A stretch of 21,315 nucleotides of DNA, taken from contig CAYOKH010000030.1 of NCBI GenBank assembly GCA_964404505.1, positions 1 through 21,315 on the forward strand, read 5' to 3'. A program made the position numbers and the translations under genes. Shown in pieces: positions 7,234-15,618 of this stretch (position 1 is its first letter; each line of letters opens with the position of its first letter). The notes below the pieces were generated by a model. It saw nothing but the letters and a program-made list of their open reading frames with translations, was not told the origin of the DNA and searched no databases. Source of the DNA: DAOMNN01 sp964404505 (GTDB taxonomy: Bacteria; Pseudomonadota; Gammaproteobacteria; Burkholderiales; Rhodocyclaceae).

Positions 7234-9159
7234 ATGTCGAGCGCACAAGCGGCCACTGCCCAGACCCTTAACTTCCAGGCAGAGGTGAAGCAACTGCTTC
7301 ACCTGATGATCCATTCCCTGTACTCGAACCGGGAGATATTTCTTCGCGAATTGATCTCCAACGCCTCTGACGCGTGCGACAAGCTGCGCTTCGAAGCGCT
7401 GGACAAGCCCGAGCTGTTCGAGGGTGAAGGCAATCTCGCGATCCGGATCGGTTTCGACAAGGAGGCAAGAACCATCAGCGTTTCCGACAACGGCATCGGC
7501 ATGAGCCGGGACGAGGTGATCACCCAGCTGGGCACGATCGCAAAGTCGGGCACCCGGGAATTCTTCAGCCAGCTCACCGGCGACCAGCAGAGGGATGCCA
7601 ACCTCATCGGACAGTTCGGGGTCGGCTTTTATTCCGCATTCATCGTTGCGGACAGGGTCACGGTGCTGACGCGCCGCGCCGGTCTGCCCGCGGGCGCGGG
7701 CGTCAAGTGGGAATGCAGCATGTCCGGGGATACCGCCGGCGAATACACCGTCGATCACGTCGAGAAACCGGGCCGGGGTACCGAGATCACCCTGCACCTG
7801 CGAGAGGGTCAGGAAGATCTGCTGTCCGGCTGGCAGCTGCGCAGCCTGATTCGCAAGTACTCCGACCACATCATCCAGCCGATCGTGATGAAGAAGGAAG
7901 AGTGGGACAAGGAGACGGGCGAGCAGATAGTCACCGACGAGGACGAGACCGTCAATCAGGCCAGCGCGTTGTGGGCGCGGCCGAGGAGCGACATCAGCGA
8001 CGACGAGTACAAGGCTTTCTACAAGCACGTCGGGCATGACTTCGACGAGCCGCTGGCGTGGACGCATGCGCGGGTCGAGGGCCGCCATGAATATACCCAG
8101 CTTCTGTACGTGCCCGCGCATGCACCCTTCGACCTGTGGGACCGCAATGCCCGCCACGGTATAAAGCTGTACGTGAAGCGCGTGTTCATCATGGACGATG
8201 CCGAAAAGTTGATGCCGACCTATCTGCGCTTCATTCGCGGGGTCGTCGATTCGGCCGATCTGCCGCTGAACGTGTCGCGCGAGATCCTGCAGGAGTCGAA
8301 GGACATCGACACGATTCGCGCCGGCTGCACGAAGAAGGTTCTCGGTCTGCTCGAGGATCTGGCCGGGAACGACAAGGATAAGTACGCGACCTTCTGGAAG
8401 GAGTTCGGCAGGGTCTTGAAGGAAGGTGTAGGAGAGGACTTCGCCAACAAGGAGAGGATCGCCGGCCTGCTGCGTTTCGCCTCCACGCACGCGGATACCC
8501 CGGAGGAGAGCGTGTCGCTGGCCGACTACGTCGGCCGCATGAAGGAAGGGCAGGAGAAGATCTACTACGTCACCGCGGAGTCGTTCAACGCTGCGAAGAA
8601 CAGCCCGCATCTCGAGATCTTCCGCAAGAAGGGCATCGAGGTGCTGCTGCTTTCCGATCGCGTCGACGAGTGGGTCATCGGCAACCTGACCGAGTTCGAC
8701 GGCAAGCCGCTGCAGTCGGTAGCCAAGGGTGGGCTGGACCTTGGCCAGCTCGAGGACGAGGCGGAGAAGAAGGAAGCGGAAAAGGCTGCCGACGAATTCA
8801 AGGATCTGCTGGAGAAGATGAAGGCGAGTCTTGGCGAGCGCGTCAAGGACGTGCGCGTGACCCACCGCCTCACCGATTCTCCCGCATGCCTGGTGGCCGA
8901 CGAGCACGACCTCGGCATGAATCTCGCGCGCATCCTCAAGGCTGCCGGTCAGAGTGCGCCGGATTCCAAGCCCATACTCGAGATCAATGCCTCGCACCCG
9001 GCCGTGCTGCGCCTGAAGTACGAGGACAAGAGCTTCGACGACTGGGCCGCGGTGCTGTTCGATCAGGCCCTGCTCGCCGAGGGCGGCACGCTGGACGATC
9101 CGGCGACCTTCGTGAAGCGGATCAATCAGCTCATGCTGGCGATGAGCGACGGTCAGTAG
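7234..9159 (+). CDS. htpG: Molecular chaperone HtpG (bacterial Hsp90)
   Basis: Cytosolic ATP-dependent chaperone, 641 aa, which is full length for the family. The GHKL ATPase domain is clear: FLRELISNASDA with the catalytic Glu and Mg-binding Asn, DNGIGM, GTIAKSG, and the lid-associated GQFGVGFYSAF. The middle domain follows with its conserved arginine loop (LPLNVSREILQ), then the C-terminal dimerisation domain. The ATG at 7234 is chosen because GGAG lies 8 nt upstream and the heat-shock promoter ends at 7200. An upstream start at 7189 would lie within the promoter. A rho-independent terminator follows the gene, so it appears monocistronic. Nothing in the sequence looks damaged. Confidence 0.98.
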   Translation: MSSAQAATAQTLNFQAEVKQLLHLMIHSLYSNREIFLRELISNASDACDKLRFEALDKPELFEGEGNLAIRIGFDKEARTISVSDNGIGMSRDEVITQLGTIAKSGTREFFSQLTGDQQRDANLIGQFGVGFYSAFIVADRVTVLTRRAGLPAGAGVKWECSMSGDTAGEYTVDHVEKPGRGTEITLHLREGQEDLLSGWQLRSLIRKYSDHIIQPIVMKKEEWDKETGEQIVTDEDETVNQASALWARPRSDISDDEYKAFYKHVGHDFDEPLAWTHARVEGRHEYTQLLYVPAHAPFDLWDRNARHGIKLYVKRVFIMDDAEKLMPTYLRFIRGVVDSADLPLNVSREILQESKDIDTIRAGCTKKVLGLLEDLAGNDKDKYATFWKEFGRVLKEGVGEDFANKERIAGLLRFASTHADTPEESVSLADYVGRMKEGQEKIYYVTAESFNAAKNSPHLEIFRKKGIEVLLLSDRVDEWVIGNLTEFDGKPLQSVAKGGLDLGQLEDEAEKKEAEKAADEFKDLLEKMKASLGERVKDVRVTHRLTDSPACLVADEHDLGMNLARILKAAGQSAPDSKPILEINASHPAVLRLKYEDKSFDDWAAVLFDQALLAEGGTLDDPATFVKRINQLMLAMSDGQ

Positions 9160-9192
9160 GACGGGCTCGCCGCAGGTGCGAGAGACATGACA

Positions 9193-9222
9193 CCGTGCAT
9201 GGATGGTGCACGGCGTCTTTTT
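9193..9222 (+). terminator. Rho-independent terminator after htpG
   Basis: A 7-bp perfect stem, CCGTGCA (9193-9199) with TGCACGG (9207-9213), encloses a 7-nt loop and is followed by CGTC and five T residues (9218-9222). It ends 8 bp before the stop of the convergent DUF4399 gene. There is no T tract for the minus direction. Confidence 0.8.
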
Positions 9223-9230
9223 CGCCGGGT

Positions 9231-9674
9231 TCACTCGACCGTTATCGTGATCCGCTCCGACATGACCGGCGGCTCGTGCGGGATGTGGAGGTGATCACCC
9301 ACCAGCAACTGCAGCTCGTGCCGGCCGGGGGGCAGTTCGAGTCTTACCTCGGTCTGTCCGCCGCCGAAATGGATGTGGCGCTCATCGGAAGGGATACCCT
9401 GGTCCATCGGCGGTAGCGGCGTGTTGAGCAGGAGATGGTGATGGCCGGTCTTGTGCATCTCCACGCCTGCAGGCGCAACACCCATGCCACGCATGCCGAA
9501 ACGGACGGTGACCGGGCTCTTGAGCGTGGCGCCGTCCGTTGGCGCGATGAAGTACACCTCGGCGTCTTCCGGTGCCGGTGTCCGGGCGCCCGCCAGCGGT
9601 GTCGCTGCGAGCATGACGGCGGCCGCGGCGAGCAGAAATCCCGAACGCAGTGTTCCTGCGGTTCTCAATGCCAT
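9231..9674 (-). CDS. Exported DUF4399-type protein
   Basis: 147-aa predicted periplasmic protein with a signal peptide of about 30 residues (ending AGARTPAP). The mature part is a single small domain with the pattern of DUF4399: FIAPTDGATLKSPVTVRFGMRG, VEMHKTGHHHLL, the PLPPMDQGIP stretch, RHIHFGGGQTEV and PPGRHELQLLVGD. The many histidines (His74, the run 78-80, and others at 100, 102, 119, 128, 130, 133) could bind a metal. No function is established that I can cite. The ATG has AGGAGA 7 nt upstream. It is a single gene, convergent with htpG and 161 bp downstream of fetB, with its own promoter-like element. Confidence 0.82.
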   Translation of the reverse strand: MALRTAGTLRSGFLLAAAAVMLAATPLAGARTPAPEDAEVYFIAPTDGATLKSPVTVRFGMRGMGVAPAGVEMHKTGHHHLLLNTPLPPMDQGIPSDERHIHFGGGQTEVRLELPPGRHELQLLVGDHLHIPHEPPVMSERITITVE

Positions 9675-9744
9675 GATCGTGTCTCCTGACGGTGATGTGG
9701 AGTCGGAGCCCGGTTCGGAAATCGTTCTTGACGGCTCCAATCGA

Positions 9745-9768
9745 ATTATAGGCGTACCCGCGGGGTAC
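9745..9768 (-). promoter_or_regulatory. Candidate promoter with palindrome, DUF4399 gene
   Basis: On the minus strand a perfect -10 hexamer TATAAT (9750-9745) lies about 70 nt before the gene start. Just upstream, where the spacer would be, is the inverted repeat GTACCC-GCG-GGGTAC (9754-9768). No good -35 is visible at normal spacing, so an activator binding the palindrome, or a repressor, is plausible. Confidence 0.45.
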
Positions 9769-9835
9769 AGGACCGACGGACCGCGCCGAGGATGGCGTCC
9801 GCCGGATCGCCAGCCGGCGCTGTGCTGCAACGGTG

Positions 9836-10639
9836 TCAATTCCGGGGAACACTCAGGCGGTCGAGTCGCAGGCGCTGACGTGCGTCGAAAAGACGGCGCG
9901 CCGCAAGACTGACCGCCACCATGGTGCCGAATCCGGTTCCGCCCGCGATCAGGAACATCACCAGAATCTGGTACTTCACAGCCTCTACGGGTGGCGTGCC
10001 GGCGAGAATCTGGCCGGTCATCATTCCGGGCAGGCTGACGATGCCTGCGGCGGCCATGGCGTTGATGATCGGGATCATGCCCACGCGGATCGCCTCGCGC
10101 CGGGTATCCGAGATGGCCCGATTCCAGTCGTGGCCGAGTGCGAGGCGTGTTTCGATCACCGGCCGGCGCTGAGCGGCATCCTGGGTGAGCCGGTCCAGCC
10201 CCAGCGATATCCCGTTCATGGTATTGCCCAGAACCATGCCGAGCAGGGGTATTGCGTATTGCGGCGCATACCAGGGCGTCGTGCCGATCACCGCCACCAG
10301 TGCCATCACCGTGACCGCAAAGGACGAGACGAACATCGAAAGAGTACCCACGCCAAAGCCCCACCAGCCGATGAAACGGCGCTTCTGGCGTGCCATCACT
10401 TCACGTCCGGCCACGGCAAGCATCACGGCCGCCATGAGCGCCACCCACGCCAGGGCGGCATTGTCGAACAGGACCTTGAGCACCAGGCCGATCAGCAGCA
10501 ACTGAACGGTGGTCCGCGCGGCCGATACCAGCAGCTGCCGCGCCACGCCGAGTCGCATGCGCAGGGAAAGTCCGGACAGGGCCAGGATCAGCAATGCGGC
10601 CACGCCCAGATCCAGCGGAGAAAGCGCGATCACGTTCAT
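9836..10639 (-). CDS. fetB: FetB-type iron-export ABC permease (UPF0014 family)
   Basis: Inner-membrane permease of 267 aa with about seven hydrophobic segments. It has family-typical blocks: an N-terminal RQLLVSAARTTVQLLLIGLVL, the IPLLGMVLGNTMNGISLGLDRL stretch, and the conserved GMIPIINAMAAAGIVSLPGMMTGQILAG coupling region. In E. coli, FetAB exports iron and helps resist oxidative stress; the same role is likely here. Its ATG overlaps the fetA stop as ATGA, so the two are translationally coupled. It is followed by 161 bp before the next minus-strand gene, with no clear T-tract terminator. Confidence 0.92.
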   Translation of the reverse strand: MNVIALSPLDLGVAALLILALSGLSLRMRLGVARQLLVSAARTTVQLLLIGLVLKVLFDNAALAWVALMAAVMLAVAGREVMARQKRRFIGWWGFGVGTLSMFVSSFAVTVMALVAVIGTTPWYAPQYAIPLLGMVLGNTMNGISLGLDRLTQDAAQRRPVIETRLALGHDWNRAISDTRREAIRVGMIPIINAMAAAGIVSLPGMMTGQILAGTPPVEAVKYQILVMFLIAGGTGFGTMVAVSLAARRLFDARQRLRLDRLSVPRN

Positions 10640-11289
10640 GTGCCGGTCTGCTCCCGCAGTCGTGCGTCGCTCAGGATGAAGCTGCGCTGTGCGACACGTT
10701 CCACCTGTCGCGGATCGTGGCTTACCCACAGCAGGGCGGCCTTTTCCCTCTTCCGATATTCGCCCAGGAGGGCTTCGACCCGCTTCGTGCTGTCCGCATC
10801 GAGGTTGCCGGTCGGTTCGTCGAGCAGCAGGACTTCCGGACGCAGGACCAGTACGCGCAGCAGTGCCAGCCGCTGGCGTTCTCCCGTGGAGCAGCGGGAT
10901 ACCTCCCAGTCCAGCGCCTCGCGTGGCAGGCCGAGTCGCTCCATCCCGTCGTCGTCGACCCGATCTTCGAAGTGGTCGCCGACGCGCTCGTCCCACCACT
11001 GGCTTTCAGCCGCGAGCAGCATGACCTTGCGCCGCCACCTCGGGGCGGGCAGGTCGGCGCATTGAACGTGGTCCACGCTGGCGTTGCCGGAATGCGGATC
11101 GAGGTCGGCAATGGCGCGCAGCAGCAAGGTCTTGCCGCTTCCCGAAGCACCCGTGATGCACACGCATTCGCCGGCTCCGATGCAAAGATCGATGGGGCCG
11201 ACGTGGCGCGTGACGAGTTGATCGATGCGAAGCTCGGACAATATGAAACGATCCCGAAAGTCGGCGTACGTCGGCCCGGCGTCGATCAT
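10636..11289 (-). CDS. fetA: FetA-type iron-export ABC ATPase
   Basis: 217-aa ABC ATPase partner of the FetB permease. Visible motifs are Walker A GASGSGKT (47-54), a Q-loop region AAESQWW, a signature altered from LSGGE to CSTGE, Walker B VLLLDEPTGNLD and the H-loop WVSHD. The length fits FetA. The ATG at 11289 places the first strand about where family members start, though it lacks a strong ribosome site. A longer reading to 11625 is rejected because it would run across the LexA box and the divergent zinc-ribbon gene. The upstream 187-bp region is shared with the SOS operon. No clear promoter for fetA was identified there. Confidence 0.9.
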   Translation of the reverse strand: MIDAGPTYADFRDRFILSELRIDQLVTRHVGPIDLCIGAGECVCITGASGSGKTLLLRAIADLDPHSGNASVDHVQCADLPAPRWRRKVMLLAAESQWWDERVGDHFEDRVDDDGMERLGLPREALDWEVSRCSTGERQRLALLRVLVLRPEVLLLDEPTGNLDADSTKRVEALLGEYRKREKAALLWVSHDPRQVERVAQRSFILSDARLREQTGT

Positions 11290-11458
11290 GGTCCGGGACG
11301 GTCCCGGATCGCCCGGAAATCGATCCGTGCCGGATCGGAAATGCGGAAGTGACGATGGTATCCGTTTGGGTCGATCAAGGGTATCTCCGGGCGAGGCGCG
11401 TGGCGTGCACGGGTTCCGGGGCAGTGGGTACGGGGCCAGGCTTGCATGAAGAGCGAAA

Positions 11459-11474
11459 CTGTATAGAATTACAG
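11459..11474. promoter_or_regulatory. LexA (SOS) box
   Basis: CTGTATAGAATTACAG is an exact CTGT-N8-ACAG LexA operator of the gamma/betaproteobacterial type. A -10-like TAGAAT (11464-11469) sits inside it, with TTGCAT (11442-11447) 16 nt upstream. LexA binding would therefore block the promoter directly. It ends 2 nt before the ATG of the zinc-ribbon gene. Confidence 0.85.
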
Positions 11475-11476
11475 TC

Positions 11477-11719
11477 ATGAACGACCGCCTCATGCCCCTT
11501 CGCTTCATCTGCCCGCACTGCCACGCATCGGTCGATCCTCTTGCGATGGAGCGCGCCTGCAGCGAATTGGCGGAGTACCGGGTCTGCCCGGTCTGCGACG
11601 AGCCGGTTTTGGTTGCACTGCGCACGGTCTTGCCCGTTCCGGCGCCGGAAGGGCTTGGTCGGCCCGTGCGGAGAACGCCGGTCGACGACGGCGGGTCGTC
11701 GTCTCGGGTTCTGCTGTGA
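11477..11719 (+). CDS. Small zinc-ribbon protein, SOS-linked
   Basis: 80-aa protein of unknown function. Two knuckles, Cys12-Pro-His-Cys15 and Cys37-Pro-Val-Cys40, form a likely zinc ribbon spaced by 21 residues. The rest (49-80) is Pro/Arg/Ser rich and probably unstructured. The stop overlaps the GTG start of the helicase gene (GTGA), indicating translational coupling. The LexA box lies immediately upstream. There is no ribosome site before the ATG, and the -10-like element is about 7 nt from it, so a leaderless message is possible. A role as partner or DNA-binding accessory of the helicase is inferred from the coupling alone. Confidence 0.72.
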   Translation: MNDRLMPLRFICPHCHASVDPLAMERACSELAEYRVCPVCDEPVLVALRTVLPVPAPEGLGRPVRRTPVDDGGSSSRVLL

Positions 11720-13812
11720 ACAGCGCGGATGTCACGGCCGGGGTGTCGCAGCTCTCATGGCTCGAAGGCCTGAATCCGGCACAGCGCGAGGCGGTTTTGT
11801 GCGGTGCCGGAGACGATGCGACGCAGGCCGATCGGCCCCTGCTGGTGATTGCCGGTGCGGGATCGGGCAAGACGAAGACGCTCGCGCACCGGGTGGCACA
11901 CCTGCTTGCCCGCGGCGCGGATGCGGGCGGCATTCTGCTGCTGACCTTTTCGCGGCGGGCCGCGGAAGAAATGGGACGGCGCGTGAAGCGCATCCTTGCG
12001 CTGCATGCGGGGCATCGAGCGGGCCGCTTCGAGAGCCCGCTGACCTGGTCCGGTACCTTCCACGGCGTCGGTGCCCGCCTGCTTCGCGAATATGCCTCGC
12101 ACATCGGCCTCGATCCGGGATTCACCATTCACGATCGTTCCGACTCGGGGGACCTGATGAATCTGGTGCGACACGAACTCGGATTCTCGGCAAAGGCGAA
12201 ACGCTTTCCGATGAAGGGGACCTGCCTGGCGATCTATTCGGGCGTGGTCAACACCCAGGCATCATTGGGCGAGGTTCTGCAGTCCGCCTTTCCGTGGTGT
12301 GTGGAATGGGATGCCGAACTGAGAGCTCTCTATCGCGGCTACGTCGAGGCCAAGCAGACTCAGCAGGTGCTCGATTACGACGATCTGTTGCTTTACTGGG
12401 CGCAGATGGTCGCCGAACCGGAACTCGCCCGCGAGCTCGGCGCACGCTTCACGCATGTGCTGGTCGATGAGTATCAGGACACGAACCGTCTGCAGGCGGC
12501 GATACTGCTCGCAATGAAGCCGGACGGTCGGGGGCTGACCGTGGTCGGGGACGATGCACAGTCGATCTACGCCTTTCGCGGCGCGAGCGTGCGCAATATT
12601 CTCGATTTCCCGGGTCACTTCGACCCACCTGCGAGACAGGTGACGCTGGAGCGCAACTACCGCTCGACGCGTCCCATACTCGAAGCGGCCAACGCGGTCA
12701 TCGCGCGGGCGGCGGAACGCTACACCAAGGATTTGTGGAGCGATCGTGCGTCTTCGAGCAAACCGCAACTCGTATCCGTGCGTGATGAGGCAGACCAGGC
12801 CGCCTGCGTCGTCGAGCGGGTTTTGCTGCGGCGCGAAGAAGGCGTGAAGCTCAAGGCGCAGGCAGTACTCTTTCGTGCTTCACATCACAGCGCCGGGCTC
12901 GAGGTGGAACTGACCCGGCGCAACATCCCGTTCGTGAAGTTCGGGGGACTGAAGTTCCTCGAAGCGGCGCACGTCAAGGATGTGCTGGCAGTGATGCGTT
13001 GGGCGCAGAATCCGCGCGACCGCTTGTCCGGTTTTCGGGCAATCCAGTTGCTTGCCGGGGTCGGCCCGAAGACCGCTGGAGGGGTGCTCGACAATATCGC
13101 TGGATCGAATCCGGGTTGCCAATTGCTCGCCGACCAGCCCGTGCCCGAAGGTGTGCGCCGTGCGTGGCTGGAGTTTGCAGAACTGGTGGAAATTCTGCGG
13201 CAGGAAGGGGGGGCCTGGCCAGGCGCTTTCGAGCAGCTGTGTGGCTGGTACGAGAAGCAGATGGAGCGGATCTATGAGGATGCGGAGATCCGCCGCGCGG
13301 ACGTCGCGCAGCTTGCGCGCATCGCCGCAACTTATCCCGCTCGCGAGCGCTTCCTGACCGAGCTCACCCTTGATCCGCCGGATGCCACCAGCGACGAGGC
13401 GGGCGCGCCCTTGCTCGACGAGGATTACCTCATCCTCTCGACCATTCATTCGGCGAAGGGGCGGGAATGGACGACAGTGACCGTGCTCAATGCGGTCGAC
13501 GGCTGCATTCCTTCGGACATGTCGACAGGAACGTCGGCCCAGATCGAGGAAGAGCGGCGTCTGCTCTACGTTGCGATGACCCGTGCGAGGGATCAGCTCG
13601 AGATCATGCTGCCGCAGCGATTCCATCTCTCGGGCCAATCGGCGTTCGGTGACCGGCATGTGTATGCGAGCCGCACGCGCTTCGTCCCGAACGCGATATT
13701 GGGGTGTTTCGAACAGGTATCCTGGCCCGCGCCCGAAGCTCCTCCGCTCGCATCGGAGTCAGATCGACAGGCAGTTGACCTGACCGCCCGGATGCGGCGC
13801 ATGTGGGACTGA
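11716..13812 (+). CDS. UvrD/PcrA/Rep-family SF1A DNA helicase
   Basis: 698-aa 3'-5' DNA helicase-like ATPase. The SF1A motifs appear in order: Q motif LNPAQREAV (19-27), Walker A AGAGSGKT (46-53), Ia LLTFSRRAAEEM, II VLVDEYQDT, III VVGDDAQSIYAFRGA, IV LERNYRST, V TIHSAKGREWTTV and VI RRLLYVAMTRA. The C-terminal Tudor-like region of true UvrD/PcrA seems shortened, so it is better called UvrD-like than uvrD. The GTG start overlaps the preceding stop. With the LexA box upstream of the pair, it is likely induced by DNA damage and may unwind repair intermediates or remove bound proteins. It ends 41 bp before the convergent ClC gene. Confidence 0.93.
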   Translation: MNSADVTAGVSQLSWLEGLNPAQREAVLCGAGDDATQADRPLLVIAGAGSGKTKTLAHRVAHLLARGADAGGILLLTFSRRAAEEMGRRVKRILALHAGHRAGRFESPLTWSGTFHGVGARLLREYASHIGLDPGFTIHDRSDSGDLMNLVRHELGFSAKAKRFPMKGTCLAIYSGVVNTQASLGEVLQSAFPWCVEWDAELRALYRGYVEAKQTQQVLDYDDLLLYWAQMVAEPELARELGARFTHVLVDEYQDTNRLQAAILLAMKPDGRGLTVVGDDAQSIYAFRGASVRNILDFPGHFDPPARQVTLERNYRSTRPILEAANAVIARAAERYTKDLWSDRASSSKPQLVSVRDEADQAACVVERVLLRREEGVKLKAQAVLFRASHHSAGLEVELTRRNIPFVKFGGLKFLEAAHVKDVLAVMRWAQNPRDRLSGFRAIQLLAGVGPKTAGGVLDNIAGSNPGCQLLADQPVPEGVRRAWLEFAELVEILRQEGGAWPGAFEQLCGWYEKQMERIYEDAEIRRADVAQLARIAATYPARERFLTELTLDPPDATSDEAGAPLLDEDYLILSTIHSAKGREWTTVTVLNAVDGCIPSDMSTGTSAQIEEERRLLYVAMTRARDQLEIMLPQRFHLSGQSAFGDRHVYASRTRFVPNAILGCFEQVSWPAPEAPPLASESDRQAVDLTARMRRMWD

Positions 13813-13853
13813 CTTCGGCACGGCGTGCCCTTCGCCCATGCGTGCTCCAGGGG

Positions 13854-15470
13854 TCAGTCAGGCGGGCGTTTCGGGCTTTTCCGGGCCGTGTCGGGATTTA
13901 CCGGTGGTCGGACTTCCCCCGCTCGTTCATCGGGACCGCCCGCCTTCGTGGATTGCGTGACCTCATCGGCGGAATAAGGGCCCGTGTCGCGTGCACCGCT
14001 GCCATCGCCCGACACGTCTGGCCTCGGGGATGCCGCGGTTGCGGCGACCGAATCCGGAAAGACCGACGGACGATCCATCTGGCTTGCCGGGTTCGCCTGC
14101 CTGTGGCGTGTCAGAGCTTCTTCCCGCACCTCCGCCTGGACCCGTCTGAGCGTGGGGTAGGCCAGGGCATGGTAGAGCGGTATCGGCGAGACCGACCGGG
14201 AGAAGCCGTGCGCAATGACTGCAGTGGCCATCAGCGGAAGCAGCATCTGATGGTTTGCGGTCATCTCCATGACGATGACGAAGGAGGTGATCGGGGTCTG
14301 CGTCATCCCGGCGAGGAATGCCACCATGCCGAGGGTCAGGATCGCGGCACTCTGCTCGGGCGGCAGAAACAGCGCAATGTTGGCACCCAGTCCGGCACCG
14401 ACCGCAAGCGCCGGCGCGAACACACCTCCCGGAATACGGCTGAGAAACGCGAGCCAGATGACGAACATCTTTGCGAGCAGGAAATAGACCGGCAGTTGCG
14501 CCGAGCCTTCCAGGGCTGCCTTGGTTTCGCCATAGCCGGTGCCGTAGGTCAGGCCACCGGTGGCAAGACCTACGATAGCGGTGCCCAATCCGCAGCCGGC
14601 GGCAAAGAGAATCGGCCTGGACGCCGAAAGTTCGCCCAGGCGTCCCGGAAGGCCGCGCGAGGAGGCGATCAGCGTGCGTGCGAATAACCCCCCGAGCAGT
14701 CCGCCCGTGGCACCGCAGGCGAGGATCGGCCAGATGCCGCCAGGCCAACCGAGTGAGGCCGGCGTGCGCCCGAAATAGGTGTAGGTTCCGAGTACCGCGA
14801 GTGACATCAGGCCGGCGAAGATCACAGAGGTCAACGTGGTGCTGTTGGCCTGGAAGGCGCGGTGACGGCACATCTCTTCGATGGCGAACATGATGCCGCC
14901 AAGCGGTGTGTTGAACGCGGCGGCAATCCCGGCGCCGCTGCCTGCGACGATGAGGTCGCGGCTCGAAGCGATGCGGTTCTTCTTTCGTCCTGCGAGCAAG
15001 TGCATGACCGCGGCGCCGACCTGCACGGAAGGGCCTTCGCGACCGATCGAACCCCCGGAAAGCAGGCCGCCGAGGGTGAGCATGATCTTGGCGATCGCGA
15101 TCTTGAATGACAGCAGCTTGCGGCGAATCCGTCGATCGTCGGTGAGCGAGGCCGCTATCGCCTGGGGAATACCGCTGCCCATGGTTGCCGGAAAGAAGCG
15201 TAGCGCCAGCCAGGTCATCCCGGCGAAGCCGGCCGGTGCGATCACGAGCGTCAGCCAGGGCGTGACCGACATCATGCGGGCGTGCGATTCGATCGCGAGT
15301 TCCGCTCCGATCGCGAACAGGATCGCGAGCAGGCCGGCAAGCAGCGCCGCGCCGACGAGCAACCCGCGCATGCGCCAGCGCCTCAGGGACAACCAGGGAA
15401 GCGCGTAACGACGTCCGCCACGTCTGAACTGTCGAAACGTCTTGCTGCGGGTAAGGCTGTCCTTGTCCAT
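13854..15470 (-). CDS. ClC-family chloride/proton antiporter
   Basis: Multi-pass inner-membrane protein of 538 aa. ClC signatures are present: GSGIP (98-102), GREGP (143-147) with the gating Glu145, the IEEM motif whose Glu199 matches the internal proton glutamate of E. coli ClcA, the GGVFAPALAVGA stretch, and a C-terminal LYHAL with the ion-coordinating Tyr. Keeping both glutamates argues for an exchanger rather than a channel. A polar, Pro-rich tail of roughly 90 residues follows the last helix; no CBS domains are seen. The start is ATG at 15470 or GTG at 15476; neither has a strong ribosome site. It is divergent from a MarR regulator, which may control it. Confidence 0.93.
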   Translation of the reverse strand: MDKDSLTRSKTFRQFRRGGRRYALPWLSLRRWRMRGLLVGAALLAGLLAILFAIGAELAIESHARMMSVTPWLTLVIAPAGFAGMTWLALRFFPATMGSGIPQAIAASLTDDRRIRRKLLSFKIAIAKIMLTLGGLLSGGSIGREGPSVQVGAAVMHLLAGRKKNRIASSRDLIVAGSGAGIAAAFNTPLGGIMFAIEEMCRHRAFQANSTTLTSVIFAGLMSLAVLGTYTYFGRTPASLGWPGGIWPILACGATGGLLGGLFARTLIASSRGLPGRLGELSASRPILFAAGCGLGTAIVGLATGGLTYGTGYGETKAALEGSAQLPVYFLLAKMFVIWLAFLSRIPGGVFAPALAVGAGLGANIALFLPPEQSAAILTLGMVAFLAGMTQTPITSFVIVMEMTANHQMLLPLMATAVIAHGFSRSVSPIPLYHALAYPTLRRVQAEVREEALTRHRQANPASQMDRPSVFPDSVAATAASPRPDVSGDGSGARDTGPYSADEVTQSTKAGGPDERAGEVRPPVNPDTARKSPKRPPD

Positions 15471-15553
15471 CTGCACGCTTTCGGGGATGTGCGAGTCGGC
15501 CGCTCATGCGGATCATGGAATATGCGGGGTCACAAGGCCTTCGCCAGTGATCG

Positions 15554-15585
15554 ATATTTCGTTACGATACGCGATACGGAAATAT
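15554..15585. promoter_or_regulatory. Composite repeat, candidate MarR operator
   Basis: Inverted arms ATATTTC (15554-15560) and GAAATAT (15579-15585) flank an 18-nt centre. That centre contains two tandem copies of CGATACG (15565-15571 and 15572-15578). The element lies 33 bp before the marR start, in the 148-bp gap between the divergent ClC and MarR genes. It suits autoregulation and control of both genes. Confidence 0.5.
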
Positions 15586-15618
15586 TTGCCCAATAAAGCG
15601 CCACCGGAGGCCGTTCAT

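Noticed and set aside
7213..9234. Long minus-strand open frame (673 codons) opposite htpG
   Set aside because: It is a GC-rich shadow of htpG, whose conserved motifs fix the coding strand. It has no recognisable domain.
11290..11625. Extended start for fetA giving a 329-residue protein
   Set aside because: It would cross the LexA box and the divergent zinc-ribbon gene, and the added residues have no ABC-domain features.
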